A DNA stretch of 64,000 nucleotides from an uncultured Flavobacteriaceae bacterium (GTDB lineage Bacteria > Bacteroidota > Bacteroidia > Flavobacteriales > Flavobacteriaceae): contig CANMSI010000001.1 in the NCBI GenBank assembly GCA_947500575.1, positions 186,001-250,000 on the forward strand, given 5' to 3'. Shown here piece by piece: positions 35,460 to 45,680 of the stretch; the first letter of the stretch is position 1, and the number at the start of each line of letters is the position of its first letter. The translations under genes and the position numbers were made by a program. The notes under the pieces were generated by a model. The model was not told the DNA's origin and did not search any database. It saw only the letters and a program-made list of their open reading frames with translations.

Positions 35460-38400
35460 CTAACGATATAGCGTAAAATGCCCCACGTATTGGGTGTTCT
35501 CTCTATCGTTTTGGTTCACCACATACCAGTAATCACCGGTAGGTAATTCTTTGCCCTCATAGGTTCCATCCCAAGTAGCAATCTGATCTAGTATAGCCAC
35601 TACTCTACCGTAACGGTCATAGATTTTTACTTCTATATTAGGGAAGAACTCACGATTACGTGGGAACCATTCATCATTATTATTATCACCATCTGGTGTA
35701 AAGAAATTTGGAATTTCAATCATTCCATCAAAATCAAACGGGAATACAAGTGTAGCTTCACAACCTCTTTCATCTACGACTCTTACACTCACATTAGCAT
35801 CAAAATTAATGGTAAAGATATTGGTACTCCCAAAAGATTCATCATTAAAGAAGAACTCGTAGTTTCCATACCCACCCGTCGCTGTTGCTGTAATTTCATT
35901 GGGCCCAGTTTTCATTGCATCCAGTGTTAAGGGATCGTAGGCATCTACGGTAAAGTCGACAAAAATTGAACATCCATTGGAATGATAAATAAACACTGTA
36001 TAATCACTTGGTGTTAAGTCGCCCCAACTTCTTTGGGTATCCGCCTGGTTTAGACGTTCCGTTTCTGTTAATGGGGGTGTTCCAGAGTTATTATCTCTTA
36101 AAAAGAATAACAAATCAGGGATTAAACTCGGATCTTCAATATCTATGGTTACCGTACTATTTGGGAAAATACCATCACAGCCATAGTCTACAATAGGAGT
36201 CGCCACTAGATCTACACCCAATTCTATTGGAATAATTACATTGGTCTCACAACCATTTGCATCTCTAATAAATACTACATAAGTATCACCTCCTACTAAA
36301 TTATCATAGAAGAGATTATCATTTCTAACAAAATCAGCTGGGTCCGATGAGTTCAAAGCAGTCTCATAATACTGAGCTCCTGTACCTCCATCAACAAAAG
36401 GCGTTCCTCCTGTTACTGTTATTTGAGCACTACCATCTTCAAAACCAATACAGGTTTCATTAGTACTCGTAAAAGTGGCTCCTAAAACAATAGGTTCTGT
36501 TACCGTAACTGTCTGAATTTCTGAACAACCGGCCGCATCTTGAATAAGGATATCATAATCTCCCGCAGCTAGTTCATCAAAAGTGTACAATCCTGGGGTG
36601 GCAGGGTCATTAAAGAACTCATTAAAGTTTGGTGAAATAGCAAATTGTATTAAACCTTCACCTCCACTAGTTACTTCAATGGCAATTACCCCATCTTCTT
36701 CTCCGTTACAGCTCACTGGAGCCGGCGTAGCATTGAATACTATAGGAGCTGGTCTTTCGATTTCTACTGGACCTACTACACGTTGACATGTAATTCCACT
36801 AGTAACAGCTACATAATAATCTGTTCCTTCCGCTAAACCTTCAAAAGTACCATCTGCTTGTGGACCTCTAACCAGCGTTGCACCAGCATTTGGACTAAAA
36901 GCATCTCCCGGATCTCCCAGATAAAGGTAGAACTGATTTCCGCCTACACCTCCAGAAGCAAATGACTCAATACGACCATCCAAGTCGGCAGCACACGATA
37001 TATCATCTGGAGCATTGACTACCAAGTCTAAGTTTTGTGCATCTATCAGTGTAAGTCCGTTAGAAACTACTGGAGCACATGCATTAGTAGCTGTAATTTT
37101 TCGCACTTCATATTGATAAAAACCAGGTCCTTCGTTCAGTAATACCGACGTTATTCCTGCACCCATTGGTATATATGGATCTGCAGGTAAAGACCCTACA
37201 ATACGGTATTCGTAATCAAATCCAATTTCTGGATTCGCAATACTTAATTCCATTTGTCCTTGCCCTCCACAACCTGGTGCTTGTACTTGTACTAAGTTTG
37301 GTATAATCGCAGGTGGCGGATCTACAAAATATGGAACCGTTACTCCTACACAATCAAAACTAGAAGACACTTCTATAGCGTACCAACCAGCACTGATATA
37401 ACCATCACCAGAAGGTCCAACAAAAGTTGGAGAGGCTTGTAAACCACTTCTAGATAATTCGTCTAAAATATCATTGCTACCTAAGTAGATTAATTGATAC
37501 AAATACCCAGCTCCTGGAACACCTCCTGTTGCTCCGGGAGTTGCTGTGATAACATCTCCGGTGCTAGGGTCATAGGCCTCTAAAATGGCATTATTTCCAG
37601 AAGGACAAACCAGTCCTTGCGGCTCTCTTATTCCTGCTTGAATAGGTGGTATAGCATTCAATGTAATATCAAAACTATCTGTACACCCTTCTACATCTAC
37701 TATTTCTACTCTATAATCTCCACTGCTTAATCCACTAAAAGTATCTGTAGTTGATAAAGCAACCACCTCGGTAGGGTATGTTCCAGAACCATCGTCTTGC
37801 AACAATCTGTAATTGTAGGGCGCGGTGTCCCATCCTCCAGATCCAACGGCTAAAATTCTTCCCGTATTATCGTTACAACTTACGTTCCCTTCTTCAGTAG
37901 CAGTTACATCCAAAACCCCATTAGGCGCCCTTACGGTAGCAACATTACTTGTACCCGGACATTGAGGATCTGCAACCGACTGTACATCTACAATAAAATT
38001 ACCTCCTGGTAATCCGGTTATACGTGCAGGGTCTCCACTAGCATCTGGGAAATTTGTAGTGTCAAAAGAACCACTGGTAACCGCAGGCACTATTCTATTC
38101 CCTAAGTTATCTATTAAGAATACATCATAGTTATAAACACCTGTATAGTCTGTTACTTCTATAAACAACGCACCATCGGTATCTCCATCACAAATGACCG
38201 GAGCAGCTTCAGAAATGACCACCGTGGGCGAAATAGGTTCAGATACAGTATATACTGGCATTGGATAAAAGCAACCTCCAGTAAGATCTTCTATTACAAA
38301 CAGGTAATCTCCTGCATTGGGTAAAAAGACATCTACTGTAGCCGAGCCACCACTATTAAATGGACTTCCAGGCACCGCTGGGTCTACTATTACATTAAAG

Positions 38401-41400
38401 TTAGTGGTACCCGTTACTGTAATTTCTACTCGTTCTGGAGCAGCGCAGGTAAGGGCATCACTATCCGTAATACTTGGTACCACGGTAGTTGGTGGATTTA
38501 TGGTAGGTACTGCAAATGTGGTTTGACATCCATTGCCATCAATGGCATAAACCGTAATATTTTGAGGTGATCCATTATCAATTATTTCAAAAGTATTTGA
38601 AGTTTGATAATTGGAAAAACCAGTAATACTATATTGGTATCCTCCAGCAGCAGTTCCTGGATCTACAATAGTTGCGGTAATAATTGTAGAACTAAAGGTA
38701 TTTGCTCCAGGATCACAAATGAAATCTGGGGCGCTTGCTGATATGGAGAACGGTAAAGGTTCTGTAATTTCTAGCAGTCCCGATAAGGTACTACAATTTC
38801 TTGCTGTTACCACCTCAACTTCATAACGACCAGGAGGCAAATTAGGGAAGGATCCTGAATTGTTATTGCTAATTAAAGCTCTTGTATCAAAGTTCAATAA
38901 CCTATAATCTATTGGGCTATCCACATCGGTACCAGGTTGTAAAACAATATCAATACTACCGTCGTCTGCTCCATTACAACTCACATTCTCTGGAGGTAGC
39001 GGAACTATTACAGGGACTACTGCAGCATCTAAGGTAATATTATCTACTAAGAAGGTACAATTACCCGTTAAATCACTTACTAAATTATCGGTAACCATTA
39101 CCTCATAGTCTCCAGGAGCGAAACCTGTAAAAACACCAGTGGTATTGGTGGTAATAGGAGTTCCTGCACCATCTCGTAATTCAAAACTGAAATCGCCACT
39201 ACCACCATTGGTTGTAATGGTAATTTCGCCATCCGCATTATTACAATTAGGCATGGTTGTAAAATCACCGAATGCCGATAAGAATTCGTACACCGTTGCT
39301 ATTCCTGTACTTGTACAGCCATTAGCGTCTACTACATCGATGGTATAATCACCAGGCGAATTTACTGTAAAAGTGGCCGGATTTGTCAATAAGGTTACAC
39401 CTCCTAAGGTAAATCTAGGGGTATCTACTCCTACAGGCATACTCACTGTAATATCAAAAGTAGCGGTAGTAACATCGCACTGATTATCTACAGAAATGGT
39501 CGGAGCTGGTAAATCTGGGTCTAGATTAATAATGGTAGCAATTGCAAAAGAGGTACATCCACTGCTATCCATTACATATACATCATAGCTTCCTGCAGCC
39601 GCAACAAAAGTTGTTTCTGTGGTATAGTCTCCAGGAGTAGGTGTTACTCCTGTATCCATATACGCAAAGGTATACGGACCTCCATCACCTCCAGATCCTT
39701 GCACCGTAATTTGCCCAAAAGCATTACAATTGGCAGGTTCCTGAGATACAATAACAATAGCAGGTAAATTTTGATCTACAACAACGGGTGTTGCATCTGT
39801 ACAATTATCGGTTAAATCTGTTACAATAATCTGATAATTACCTGGTAAGGTTTCAAATGTATTGCTATAAATAGGAGATACGTTTGTTGGGGACTCTAAT
39901 GTTATTCTAGTACCCGTATCCGTATCTAAAAGTTCTATAATTAAATCACTACCTGCTGCAAAACCAGAAACGTCATAACTAATTTGTCCATTTCTGTTTA
40001 CATCACAGAAGCCAGGAGTAGAAGTAGCCGCTACATCTAAAGTAGTAGGCCCATCTTGGGGCGGTATTTCATCAAAATAAACACATCCGGTACCTACATC
40101 TGTTACTTCAACAGTATAGGTTACTCCAAATTGTAAACCTGTAAATGTATGTCTTCTTGGAGGAATATTTGGACTTACTGGAGCAGACGGATCTCCTACT
40201 AAACGAATCAAGAAAGGTCCTACCCCACCAAAAATCTCTACTGTATTTGTGAATCCTGTTACATCACAAGTAGGCAGTGGTACCGGGTCTGGCACTACAT
40301 CTACCGTGGTTTGTGTAATCGTAACCGTATCTACATCTGTACATCCTAATGCATCTATAGTCTGAACTGTATACGTACCTGGCGCTAAATTGCCAAAAGT
40401 ATGTGTAGTGCTAGCAGTAGGCCCAACACGTGCTATTTCTGTACCAAATTGATCTGTTAAAATATAGGTGAAATCTGCGGTTCCTCCAGCAACACCGGTT
40501 ACTTCCACACCTCCTTCTACGGTTCCTGTTAAACAGGTAGCCGTAATTGGCGCTACAGTAGCATCTGGCGGAGCTGTACCATCTAATGGTATAGTAACTG
40601 TTTGCGCTACCGTCTCGCAACCTCTTGCGTCACGCACTACATAGGTATAAGTCTGACCTGCATTTAAATTTGAAAACAAGGTTTGCGAACCAAAAGCTCC
40701 CCCATCCCAGCTTACCTCATAAGGAGGTATTCCGCTAGTAGCATCTGGGATTACATTTACGATACCGTTGTTGGTTAGTCCACAACTTGCCGGAGTTACA
40801 TTTGCACTTGCCGGATCTATATTTTCCGGTGTTGCTAACGTAATTGGTGTAGATACTGCTACACAACCTTGGTTGTCTGTTACTCTAAAGACATAATCTC
40901 CAGGAACATTTGTATCAAATAAAAAGGTATTTGAAGAAAGCGCTATGGGTGCACCAAAGCTTGCTCCATTATCTCCACTCACTTCATACTGTTTTGGTCC
41001 TGCACCAGATAAATATCCACCTGTAGCTTGTACTCTAATAGTACCATCTGCACCACCACAAGGAATTTCTGCTATGATAGAAGTTGTTACCCGCAATTGC
41101 GGTCTTACTGTAACATTTATGGTATCTGAACAGTTATTTCCATCTACCACCTCTATGGTATAATTACCTGGTGATAAATTGGTAAAGGTGGGACTCCCTT
41201 GCAGAGCACCTCCATTAATTCTATATTGATGTGATGCTAAAGCTGCTGTTCCAGCAGTTGATGTAACTACCATAGTTGCTCCTCCTGTACTAGGTACATA
41301 ACAAAAATCAGAAGCTCCTGCATCTAAGCTTAAAGTTGGGGCATCTATAGCACTTAAAGTAAAATCGAAAGTCGCTGTACAACCTTCAGCATCTTCAACA

Positions 41401-43973
41401 GATAAGGTGTAATTTCCTTCTAAAGTAAGATTACCAAAGACTCTACTTGAATTTGGACCTACGGTAGACCCATTTGGATATAATAAGGTATATCGATTCG
41501 TTCCCCAACCTCCGGTTGAGATTCCAACTACTCTACCCACATTGTTATTTGCGCAGCTCATTGCATTAACATTCCCCGTTAAGGTCAAAGGTGCCGCAGG
41601 CTCTTCTATGGTAAAAGAGGCAGTATCTGTACATCCAGTATCCGTATCTGTTACTGTAATTGTATAAGTTCCTGCTCCAGAAGGTGGTAAATCTACTTCT
41701 TGATCATTTTGCGGCCCGCCAGTAATGGTTCCATTAATATCATAAGAATAGGTATTTGCAAAACCATCAATGATAAAGGTCCCTGTACCATCTGCATCCC
41801 CTGTACAAACTCTTAAATCACCTCCAGATTTTACACGTGCTCTTATGGAGCTGATTACTGCTGGCGTAAAGTTTTCTTCGTACTGACAGTTATTTACATC
41901 TGTAATACGGAATGTATAATTGGTATTATTCGTTAATCCAACAAACGTATCACTGGCACCATTATTAAGGGTAATTGGACTAATAATCTCGTAAGTGGCA
42001 ATAGCGGCGCTCGAAGTTGCCGTTAATTGAACATCCGAAGTATTTGCCGCACAATTGGTATTGCTTTGAACAAAATCAATATCAGAAGGTGGGTCTACAT
42101 CTAAAATGGTAATTGGAGTTAACTCCAATCTACAGCCACCTGCATCTCTTATAATAGGTGTGTACGTTCCTGGTAATAAATTAGGATAATTCTCTTGGGT
42201 AGAAAAATTAGAACCATCAATACTAAATTCATACCCACTACCAGATCCTCCAGAATAGGGAGGTTGAAATTCTATAATTCCGCCATCAACTCCTCCTGCT
42301 AGGTTACAGCTACGATCCTGTATTTTGACAACAGAACCAACAATAACGCCAATATTAGTAACAGTAACACTAGTTGGAATTGTAAAAATACAATTGAAAG
42401 CACCTTGCTCATATAAAACTTGAATACTATTATAAGTACCATCTGGTACAGATAACAAAGGATTGGTACTCCAAGGATCCCCTGGGGTAGCCCTAAAAGA
42501 CAAATTATATCCTTTGGCGTCTACAATGGTAATATCTAATCTAGCACCTCCATTGGTACAAGTTCCATCAATACCGCTAACCGTTACATCTGGTGGAGTT
42601 AATTCTGCAACACTTGCTGATGCAGTTATAATACATCCATTACTATCTGTAATGGTAAAGTCGTAGCTCCCTGCAGCAGTTACGTTATACGTAGTATCTG
42701 TTGCATAAGATCCTCCAGAGTTCCCTCCATCGCTCACCGTGAAGGTATAGGGTGGAGCACCTCCAGAAGTTCTAACAATAATGTCTACATCATTTGCACC
42801 ACAGGTGGGATCAGAGCTCAAACTGTTATTTACCTCAGTAGAAGCAGATAAAGCAACAAGACCATCTCCAATAATAATAGGATTGCCGCTGGTATCTAAA
42901 TCTTGTCTTGGAGCTGGAATACCATTTCCAGGATCTCCAGCACATTGCTGCGTCTCTACCTGTATGCTGTAGGTTCCAAACCCAACCGCGGCAAAAGTAT
43001 ACGGATTGTCAGGAATAAAGGTTGTAAATTCTTGAGGTACTCCCAGCTCATCCAATAAGGTATACTTATAAGGTCCTGGAACATTATTTACATTTACCGT
43101 TATGCTACCCGTTTCTCCAAAACACTGTGCATCTACAAAAGTAACGTCAATATCAATATCTAATTGATCTATTACAATAGGCTCGTAAGGATACTCACAG
43201 GTATTCGGTGTATTCTGTAATCTTGCTTTTACCACGTAGGTTCCTGGCACCAAACCATCAAAAATCGGGGATGTTTGCCATGGTCCAAAACCAGCACCAC
43301 TATCAATACTATACTCGTAAGCACTAGATAAGTTTGTAATTTGAATTCTTCCTGGTACACCACAAATAAAATCTGTTTTTACAAAAGTTTGGGTTATCGT
43401 ACTCTTCTTTACTTTAAAATAAAAGAAGGAACCTCCATCTACTCTAACTCTAAACTCTCCTCCGGTACCAGAAGAAATTGTACTAGCATCTAAATCAAAG
43501 GTAGTTCCGGTTGCAATTGTAGACCAACAGGTATTGGTATTATTAGGACAGTCATCATTCACATCAAACGTACAACTTCCGCCTGGATTGAATTGCTGCC
43601 ACTCGTAGGTAGCACCCGCCTGACTTAAACTTATCGTTCTGTCATCGAAATCTCCACATAAATTAAAACGTGCAACGGTACTACCGTCATTACTACATGC
43701 TACTTCCTCATCCGCCCCCTGGATGATGGTCATGAACATGGGCGCGCTTGCAAAAGAAGCGTCTTTGTTTGTTGTTGAAACTTTGGTGGATGTAGTGGAT
43801 GATTCCTCAATAAACTCTTCTGCTATCAAAACTGCAGTAGAATTTTCGATTACTTTGGTAACCGTTGTGAAGAGCTCGTAAACTTTGGTATTGGCTATTG
43901 CTGAAGTGCCTACTATTGATAGCGCTATCAAGAGCAAGGCATACACAGGACGCCTGGTTTTTTTAGGGAGCAT
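35460..43973 (-). CDS. Second giant T9SS surface protein with SprB-type repeats (2837 aa)
   Basis: A 2837-residue exported protein. The N-terminal signal (VYALLLIALSIVGTSAIA) precedes a Ser/Thr-rich segment. Most of the chain is about 25-30 repeats of 75-95 residues of SprB type, seen in pieces such as SCNGADDGSIDIVLQ, GGVGPFLIRL, FTGFAPGDYEVMVTDN and NLPPGRYEVEVV: conserved Cys-Asn, a Gly-Gly turn, a Tyr strand and a GxYxVxVxDxxGC end. The C-terminus is a type B (CHU_C) sorting domain: IPNFFTPDGDNNNDEWFP, YDRYGRVVA, WDGTYEGKELPTGDYWYVV. It resembles SprB, the moving gliding adhesin, in repeat type, though shorter. No PorP/SprF gene is adjacent, so its partner must be elsewhere or be shared with the 3373-aa protein. 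Confidence 0.9.
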   Translation of the reverse strand: MLPKKTRRPVYALLLIALSIVGTSAIANTKVYELFTTVTKVIENSTAVLIAEEFIEESSTTSTKVSTTNKDASFASAPMFMTIIQGADEEVACSNDGSTVARFNLCGDFDDRTISLSQAGATYEWQQFNPGGSCTFDVNDDCPNNTNTCWSTIATGTTFDLDASTISSGTGGEFRVRVDGGSFFYFKVKKSTITQTFVKTDFICGVPGRIQITNLSSAYEYSIDSGAGFGPWQTSPIFDGLVPGTYVVKARLQNTPNTCEYPYEPIVIDQLDIDIDVTFVDAQCFGETGSITVNVNNVPGPYKYTLLDELGVPQEFTTFIPDNPYTFAAVGFGTYSIQVETQQCAGDPGNGIPAPRQDLDTSGNPIIIGDGLVALSASTEVNNSLSSDPTCGANDVDIIVRTSGGAPPYTFTVSDGGNSGGSYATDTTYNVTAAGSYDFTITDSNGCIITASASVAELTPPDVTVSGIDGTCTNGGARLDITIVDAKGYNLSFRATPGDPWSTNPLLSVPDGTYNSIQVLYEQGAFNCIFTIPTSVTVTNIGVIVGSVVKIQDRSCNLAGGVDGGIIEFQPPYSGGSGSGYEFSIDGSNFSTQENYPNLLPGTYTPIIRDAGGCRLELTPITILDVDPPSDIDFVQSNTNCAANTSDVQLTATSSAAIATYEIISPITLNNGASDTFVGLTNNTNYTFRITDVNNCQYEENFTPAVISSIRARVKSGGDLRVCTGDADGTGTFIIDGFANTYSYDINGTITGGPQNDQEVDLPPSGAGTYTITVTDTDTGCTDTASFTIEEPAAPLTLTGNVNAMSCANNNVGRVVGISTGGWGTNRYTLLYPNGSTVGPNSSRVFGNLTLEGNYTLSVEDAEGCTATFDFTLSAIDAPTLSLDAGASDFCYVPSTGGATMVVTSTAGTAALASHQYRINGGALQGSPTFTNLSPGNYTIEVVDGNNCSDTINVTVRPQLRVTTSIIAEIPCGGADGTIRVQATGGYLSGAGPKQYEVSGDNGASFGAPIALSSNTFLFDTNVPGDYVFRVTDNQGCVAVSTPITLATPENIDPASANVTPASCGLTNNGIVNVIPDATSGIPPYEVSWDGGAFGSQTLFSNLNAGQTYTYVVRDARGCETVAQTVTIPLDGTAPPDATVAPITATCLTGTVEGGVEVTGVAGGTADFTYILTDQFGTEIARVGPTASTTHTFGNLAPGTYTVQTIDALGCTDVDTVTITQTTVDVVPDPVPLPTCDVTGFTNTVEIFGGVGPFLIRLVGDPSAPVSPNIPPRRHTFTGLQFGVTYTVEVTDVGTGCVYFDEIPPQDGPTTLDVAATSTPGFCDVNRNGQISYDVSGFAAGSDLIIELLDTDTGTRITLESPTNVSPIYSNTFETLPGNYQIIVTDLTDNCTDATPVVVDQNLPAIVIVSQEPANCNAFGQITVQGSGGDGGPYTFAYMDTGVTPTPGDYTTETTFVAAAGSYDVYVMDSSGCTSFAIATIINLDPDLPAPTISVDNQCDVTTATFDITVSMPVGVDTPRFTLGGVTLLTNPATFTVNSPGDYTIDVVDANGCTSTGIATVYEFLSAFGDFTTMPNCNNADGEITITTNGGSGDFSFELRDGAGTPITTNTTGVFTGFAPGDYEVMVTDNLVSDLTGNCTFLVDNITLDAAVVPVIVPLPPENVSCNGADDGSIDIVLQPGTDVDSPIDYRLLNFDTRALISNNNSGSFPNLPPGRYEVEVVTARNCSTLSGLLEITEPLPFSISASAPDFICDPGANTFSSTIITATIVDPGTAAGGYQYSITGFSNYQTSNTFEIIDNGSPQNITVYAIDGNGCQTTFAVPTINPPTTVVPSITDSDALTCAAPERVEITVTGTTNFNVIVDPAVPGSPFNSGGSATVDVFLPNAGDYLFVIEDLTGGCFYPMPVYTVSEPISPTVVISEAAPVICDGDTDGALFIEVTDYTGVYNYDVFLIDNLGNRIVPAVTSGSFDTTNFPDASGDPARITGLPGGNFIVDVQSVADPQCPGTSNVATVRAPNGVLDVTATEEGNVSCNDNTGRILAVGSGGWDTAPYNYRLLQDDGSGTYPTEVVALSTTDTFSGLSSGDYRVEIVDVEGCTDSFDITLNAIPPIQAGIREPQGLVCPSGNNAILEAYDPSTGDVITATPGATGGVPGAGYLYQLIYLGSNDILDELSRSGLQASPTFVGPSGDGYISAGWYAIEVSSSFDCVGVTVPYFVDPPPAIIPNLVQVQAPGCGGQGQMELSIANPEIGFDYEYRIVGSLPADPYIPMGAGITSVLLNEGPGFYQYEVRKITATNACAPVVSNGLTLIDAQNLDLVVNAPDDISCAADLDGRIESFASGGVGGNQFYLYLGDPGDAFSPNAGATLVRGPQADGTFEGLAEGTDYYVAVTSGITCQRVVGPVEIERPAPIVFNATPAPVSCNGEEDGVIAIEVTSGGEGLIQFAISPNFNEFFNDPATPGLYTFDELAAGDYDILIQDAAGCSEIQTVTVTEPIVLGATFTSTNETCIGFEDGSAQITVTGGTPFVDGGTGAQYYETALNSSDPADFVRNDNLFYDNLVGGDTYVVFIRDANGCETNVIIPIELGVDLVATPIVDYGCDGIFPNSTVTIDIEDPSLIPDLLFFLRDNNSGTPPLTETERLNQADTQRSWGDLTPSDYTVFIYHSNGCSIFVDFTVDAYDPLTLDAMKTGPNEITATATGGYGNYEFFFNDESFGSTNIFTINFDANVSVRVVDERGCEATLVFPFDFDGMIEIPNFFTPDGDNNNDEWFPRNREFFPNIEVKIYDRYGRVVAILDQIATWDGTYEGKELPTGDYWYVVNQNDRENTQYVGHFTLYR

Positions 43974-44093
43974 AGGTTAAGTTGTTATTGCTAGAATACG
44001 TGATTTGGGATCAATATATTCTATGAGTGTAATTGTTTAAACTTATAAATTCTAGTTATCTTTAAACTTCAATTTTATTACCTTAATATACTT

Positions 44094-44105
44094 TTTAACG
44101 TTAAA
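44094..44105. promoter_or_regulatory. Palindrome just before the sugar dehydrogenase start
   Basis: TTTAACGTTAAA, a perfect 12-bp palindrome ending 2 bp before the ATG. It may be an operator or a chance AT-rich symmetry. Confidence 0.3.
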
Positions 44106-44107
44106 GT

Positions 44108-45229
44108 ATGAAAAATAGTATTGTATTCCTGTGTTTTTTCGTTGTAATGCACAATTTCTCTTGTGCACAGAAAGCTGATAACGAGATACATACACCAGAA
44201 GAATCAAGCTTTTCTACAACACTTTTTGTTCCAGATTTACAAATTCCTTGGGGAATGGTTTTTTTACCGGATGAAAGTCTCCTAATTACTGAAAAATCAG
44301 GAAGTTTAATTCATTTCAAAGACGGGGAAAAAAAACTTATTGAAAACTGCCCTGAGGTGTATGTGCGCGGGCAAGGAGGACTCTTGGATATTGAGCTTCA
44401 TCCCAACTATGAAAACAATGGATGGTTATACCTTTCATATGCCTCTTCTGAAGGAAAAGAAAAGGGAGGACATACTGCCATAATGAGAGCTAAATTGGAA
44501 GGCAATGCGCTGGTAGAAAAACAACTGCTGTACAAAGCCAGTCCAAATACCACACGAGGGCAACATTTTGGATCTAGAATTGAGTTTGATAATGAGGGCT
44601 ATCTCTACTTCTCTATTGGTGAACGCGGTGAACGTGATGTGAACCCTCAGGATCTTAGTAGAGATGGAGGCAAAATATACCGTTTGCATGATGATGGAAG
44701 GGTGCCAGAAGACAATCCATTTATTGATAAAGAGGGAGCCAAAACCGCGATATTTAGCTATGGGCATCGAAACCCTCAGGGGCTTGTAAAACATCCGGAA
44801 ACAGGAAACATATGGGATCATGAACATGGTCCTAGAGGTGGGGATGAAATTAATATTGTAACAAAGGGTAAAAACTACGGTTGGCCAGTAGTTACCTATG
44901 GAATTAATTATAGCGGTTCTTCTATTACAGATGATACAGAACTCCCAGGAATGGAGCAACCCCTTTATTACTGGGTGCCTTCTATAGCACCTAGTGGCAT
45001 GGCTTTTGTAACTTCCAATAAATACCCCAAATGGAAGGGAAGTATATTGGTAGGATCTCTCGTTTTTCAATATTTGGAGCGCTTAGAATTAAAAGATAAT
45101 AAGGTGGTATATCGAGAAAAGTTAATGGATGGAATAGGACGTGTTCGATGTGTAAGACAAGGCCCTGACGGATATATTTATGTGGCTGTTGAAAGGAAAG
45201 GAATCTACAAGCTAATTCCAAAAAACTAA
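44108..45229 (+). CDS. PQQ-dependent aldose sugar dehydrogenase (GSDH family)
   Basis: A 373-residue exported oxidoreductase of the soluble glucose dehydrogenase/YliI beta-propeller family. It oxidises aldoses to lactones with pyrroloquinoline quinone. The signal ends near HNFSCAQ, possibly a lipoprotein. Marks are IPWGMVFLPDESLLITEKSG, GQGGLLDIELHPNY, the RGQHFGSRIEFD strand with the catalytic-type His, IGERGERDVNPQDL, SYGHRNPQGL and WDHEHGPRGGDEIN. The six-bladed propeller appears complete. The next gene, 42 bp on, encodes a cytochrome c, the natural electron acceptor. Whether this organism makes PQQ cannot be seen here. Confidence 0.9.
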   Translation: MKNSIVFLCFFVVMHNFSCAQKADNEIHTPEESSFSTTLFVPDLQIPWGMVFLPDESLLITEKSGSLIHFKDGEKKLIENCPEVYVRGQGGLLDIELHPNYENNGWLYLSYASSEGKEKGGHTAIMRAKLEGNALVEKQLLYKASPNTTRGQHFGSRIEFDNEGYLYFSIGERGERDVNPQDLSRDGGKIYRLHDDGRVPEDNPFIDKEGAKTAIFSYGHRNPQGLVKHPETGNIWDHEHGPRGGDEINIVTKGKNYGWPVVTYGINYSGSSITDDTELPGMEQPLYYWVPSIAPSGMAFVTSNKYPKWKGSILVGSLVFQYLERLELKDNKVVYREKLMDGIGRVRCVRQGPDGYIYVAVERKGIYKLIPKN

Positions 45230-45271
45230 GAGATACGCCACTTCTCAAAATCAAACTAAAGTAAGAAGGTT

Positions 45272-45676
45272 ATGAAGGGTTTTCTAGTGATATACCTCAT
45301 AGGAATAGGCACTATCACTCATTTTTTATTTCAAGATGATGTACTTAAAGAGAGTATGGAAAGAGGAAAAGATGTGTATGCCGACTTCTGTGTTGCCTGT
45401 CATTTAACAGAAGGAGAAGGTGTTGAAGGTGTTTTTCCGCCACTCGCGGGTTCTGATTACTTGGAAAACAACAGAGAAAAGAGTATTGCAGGTGTAAAGT
45501 ATGGGCAACAAGGAGAATTAATTGTAAATGGTGTTACCTACAATAGCGCTATGCCTTCTATGGGCTTGGGAGATGATGAAGTTGCAGATGTAATGAATTA
45601 TGTGCTCAATTCTTGGGGAAATACCTCTGATAAAATAGTAACAATACAAGAGGTTTCGGAACTAAAACAAGACTAA
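45272..45676 (+). CDS. Class I cytochrome c
   Basis: A 134-residue periplasmic cytochrome. A short hydrophobic N-terminus (MKGFLVIYLIGIGTITHFLF) acts as signal or anchor. FCVACH (Cys about 40 and 43, His 44) binds heme; FPPLAGSDYL follows as in many sugar-dehydrogenase cytochromes. Met in NSAMPSMGLGDDEVADVMNYV (about 94 or 97) is the sixth ligand, and the C-terminal helix ends the fold. It is in one operon with the PQQ sugar dehydrogenase, so it probably carries its electrons to the respiratory chain. Its stop lies 4 bp from the convergent murQ stop. Confidence 0.92.
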   Translation: MKGFLVIYLIGIGTITHFLFQDDVLKESMERGKDVYADFCVACHLTEGEGVEGVFPPLAGSDYLENNREKSIAGVKYGQQGELIVNGVTYNSAMPSMGLGDDEVADVMNYVLNSWGNTSDKIVTIQEVSELKQD

Positions 45677-45680
45677 GTTA

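Noticed and set aside
44435-45070. A 211-codon minus-strand frame
   Set aside because: Lies wholly antisense within the PQQ dehydrogenase, whose family motifs are continuous on the plus strand.
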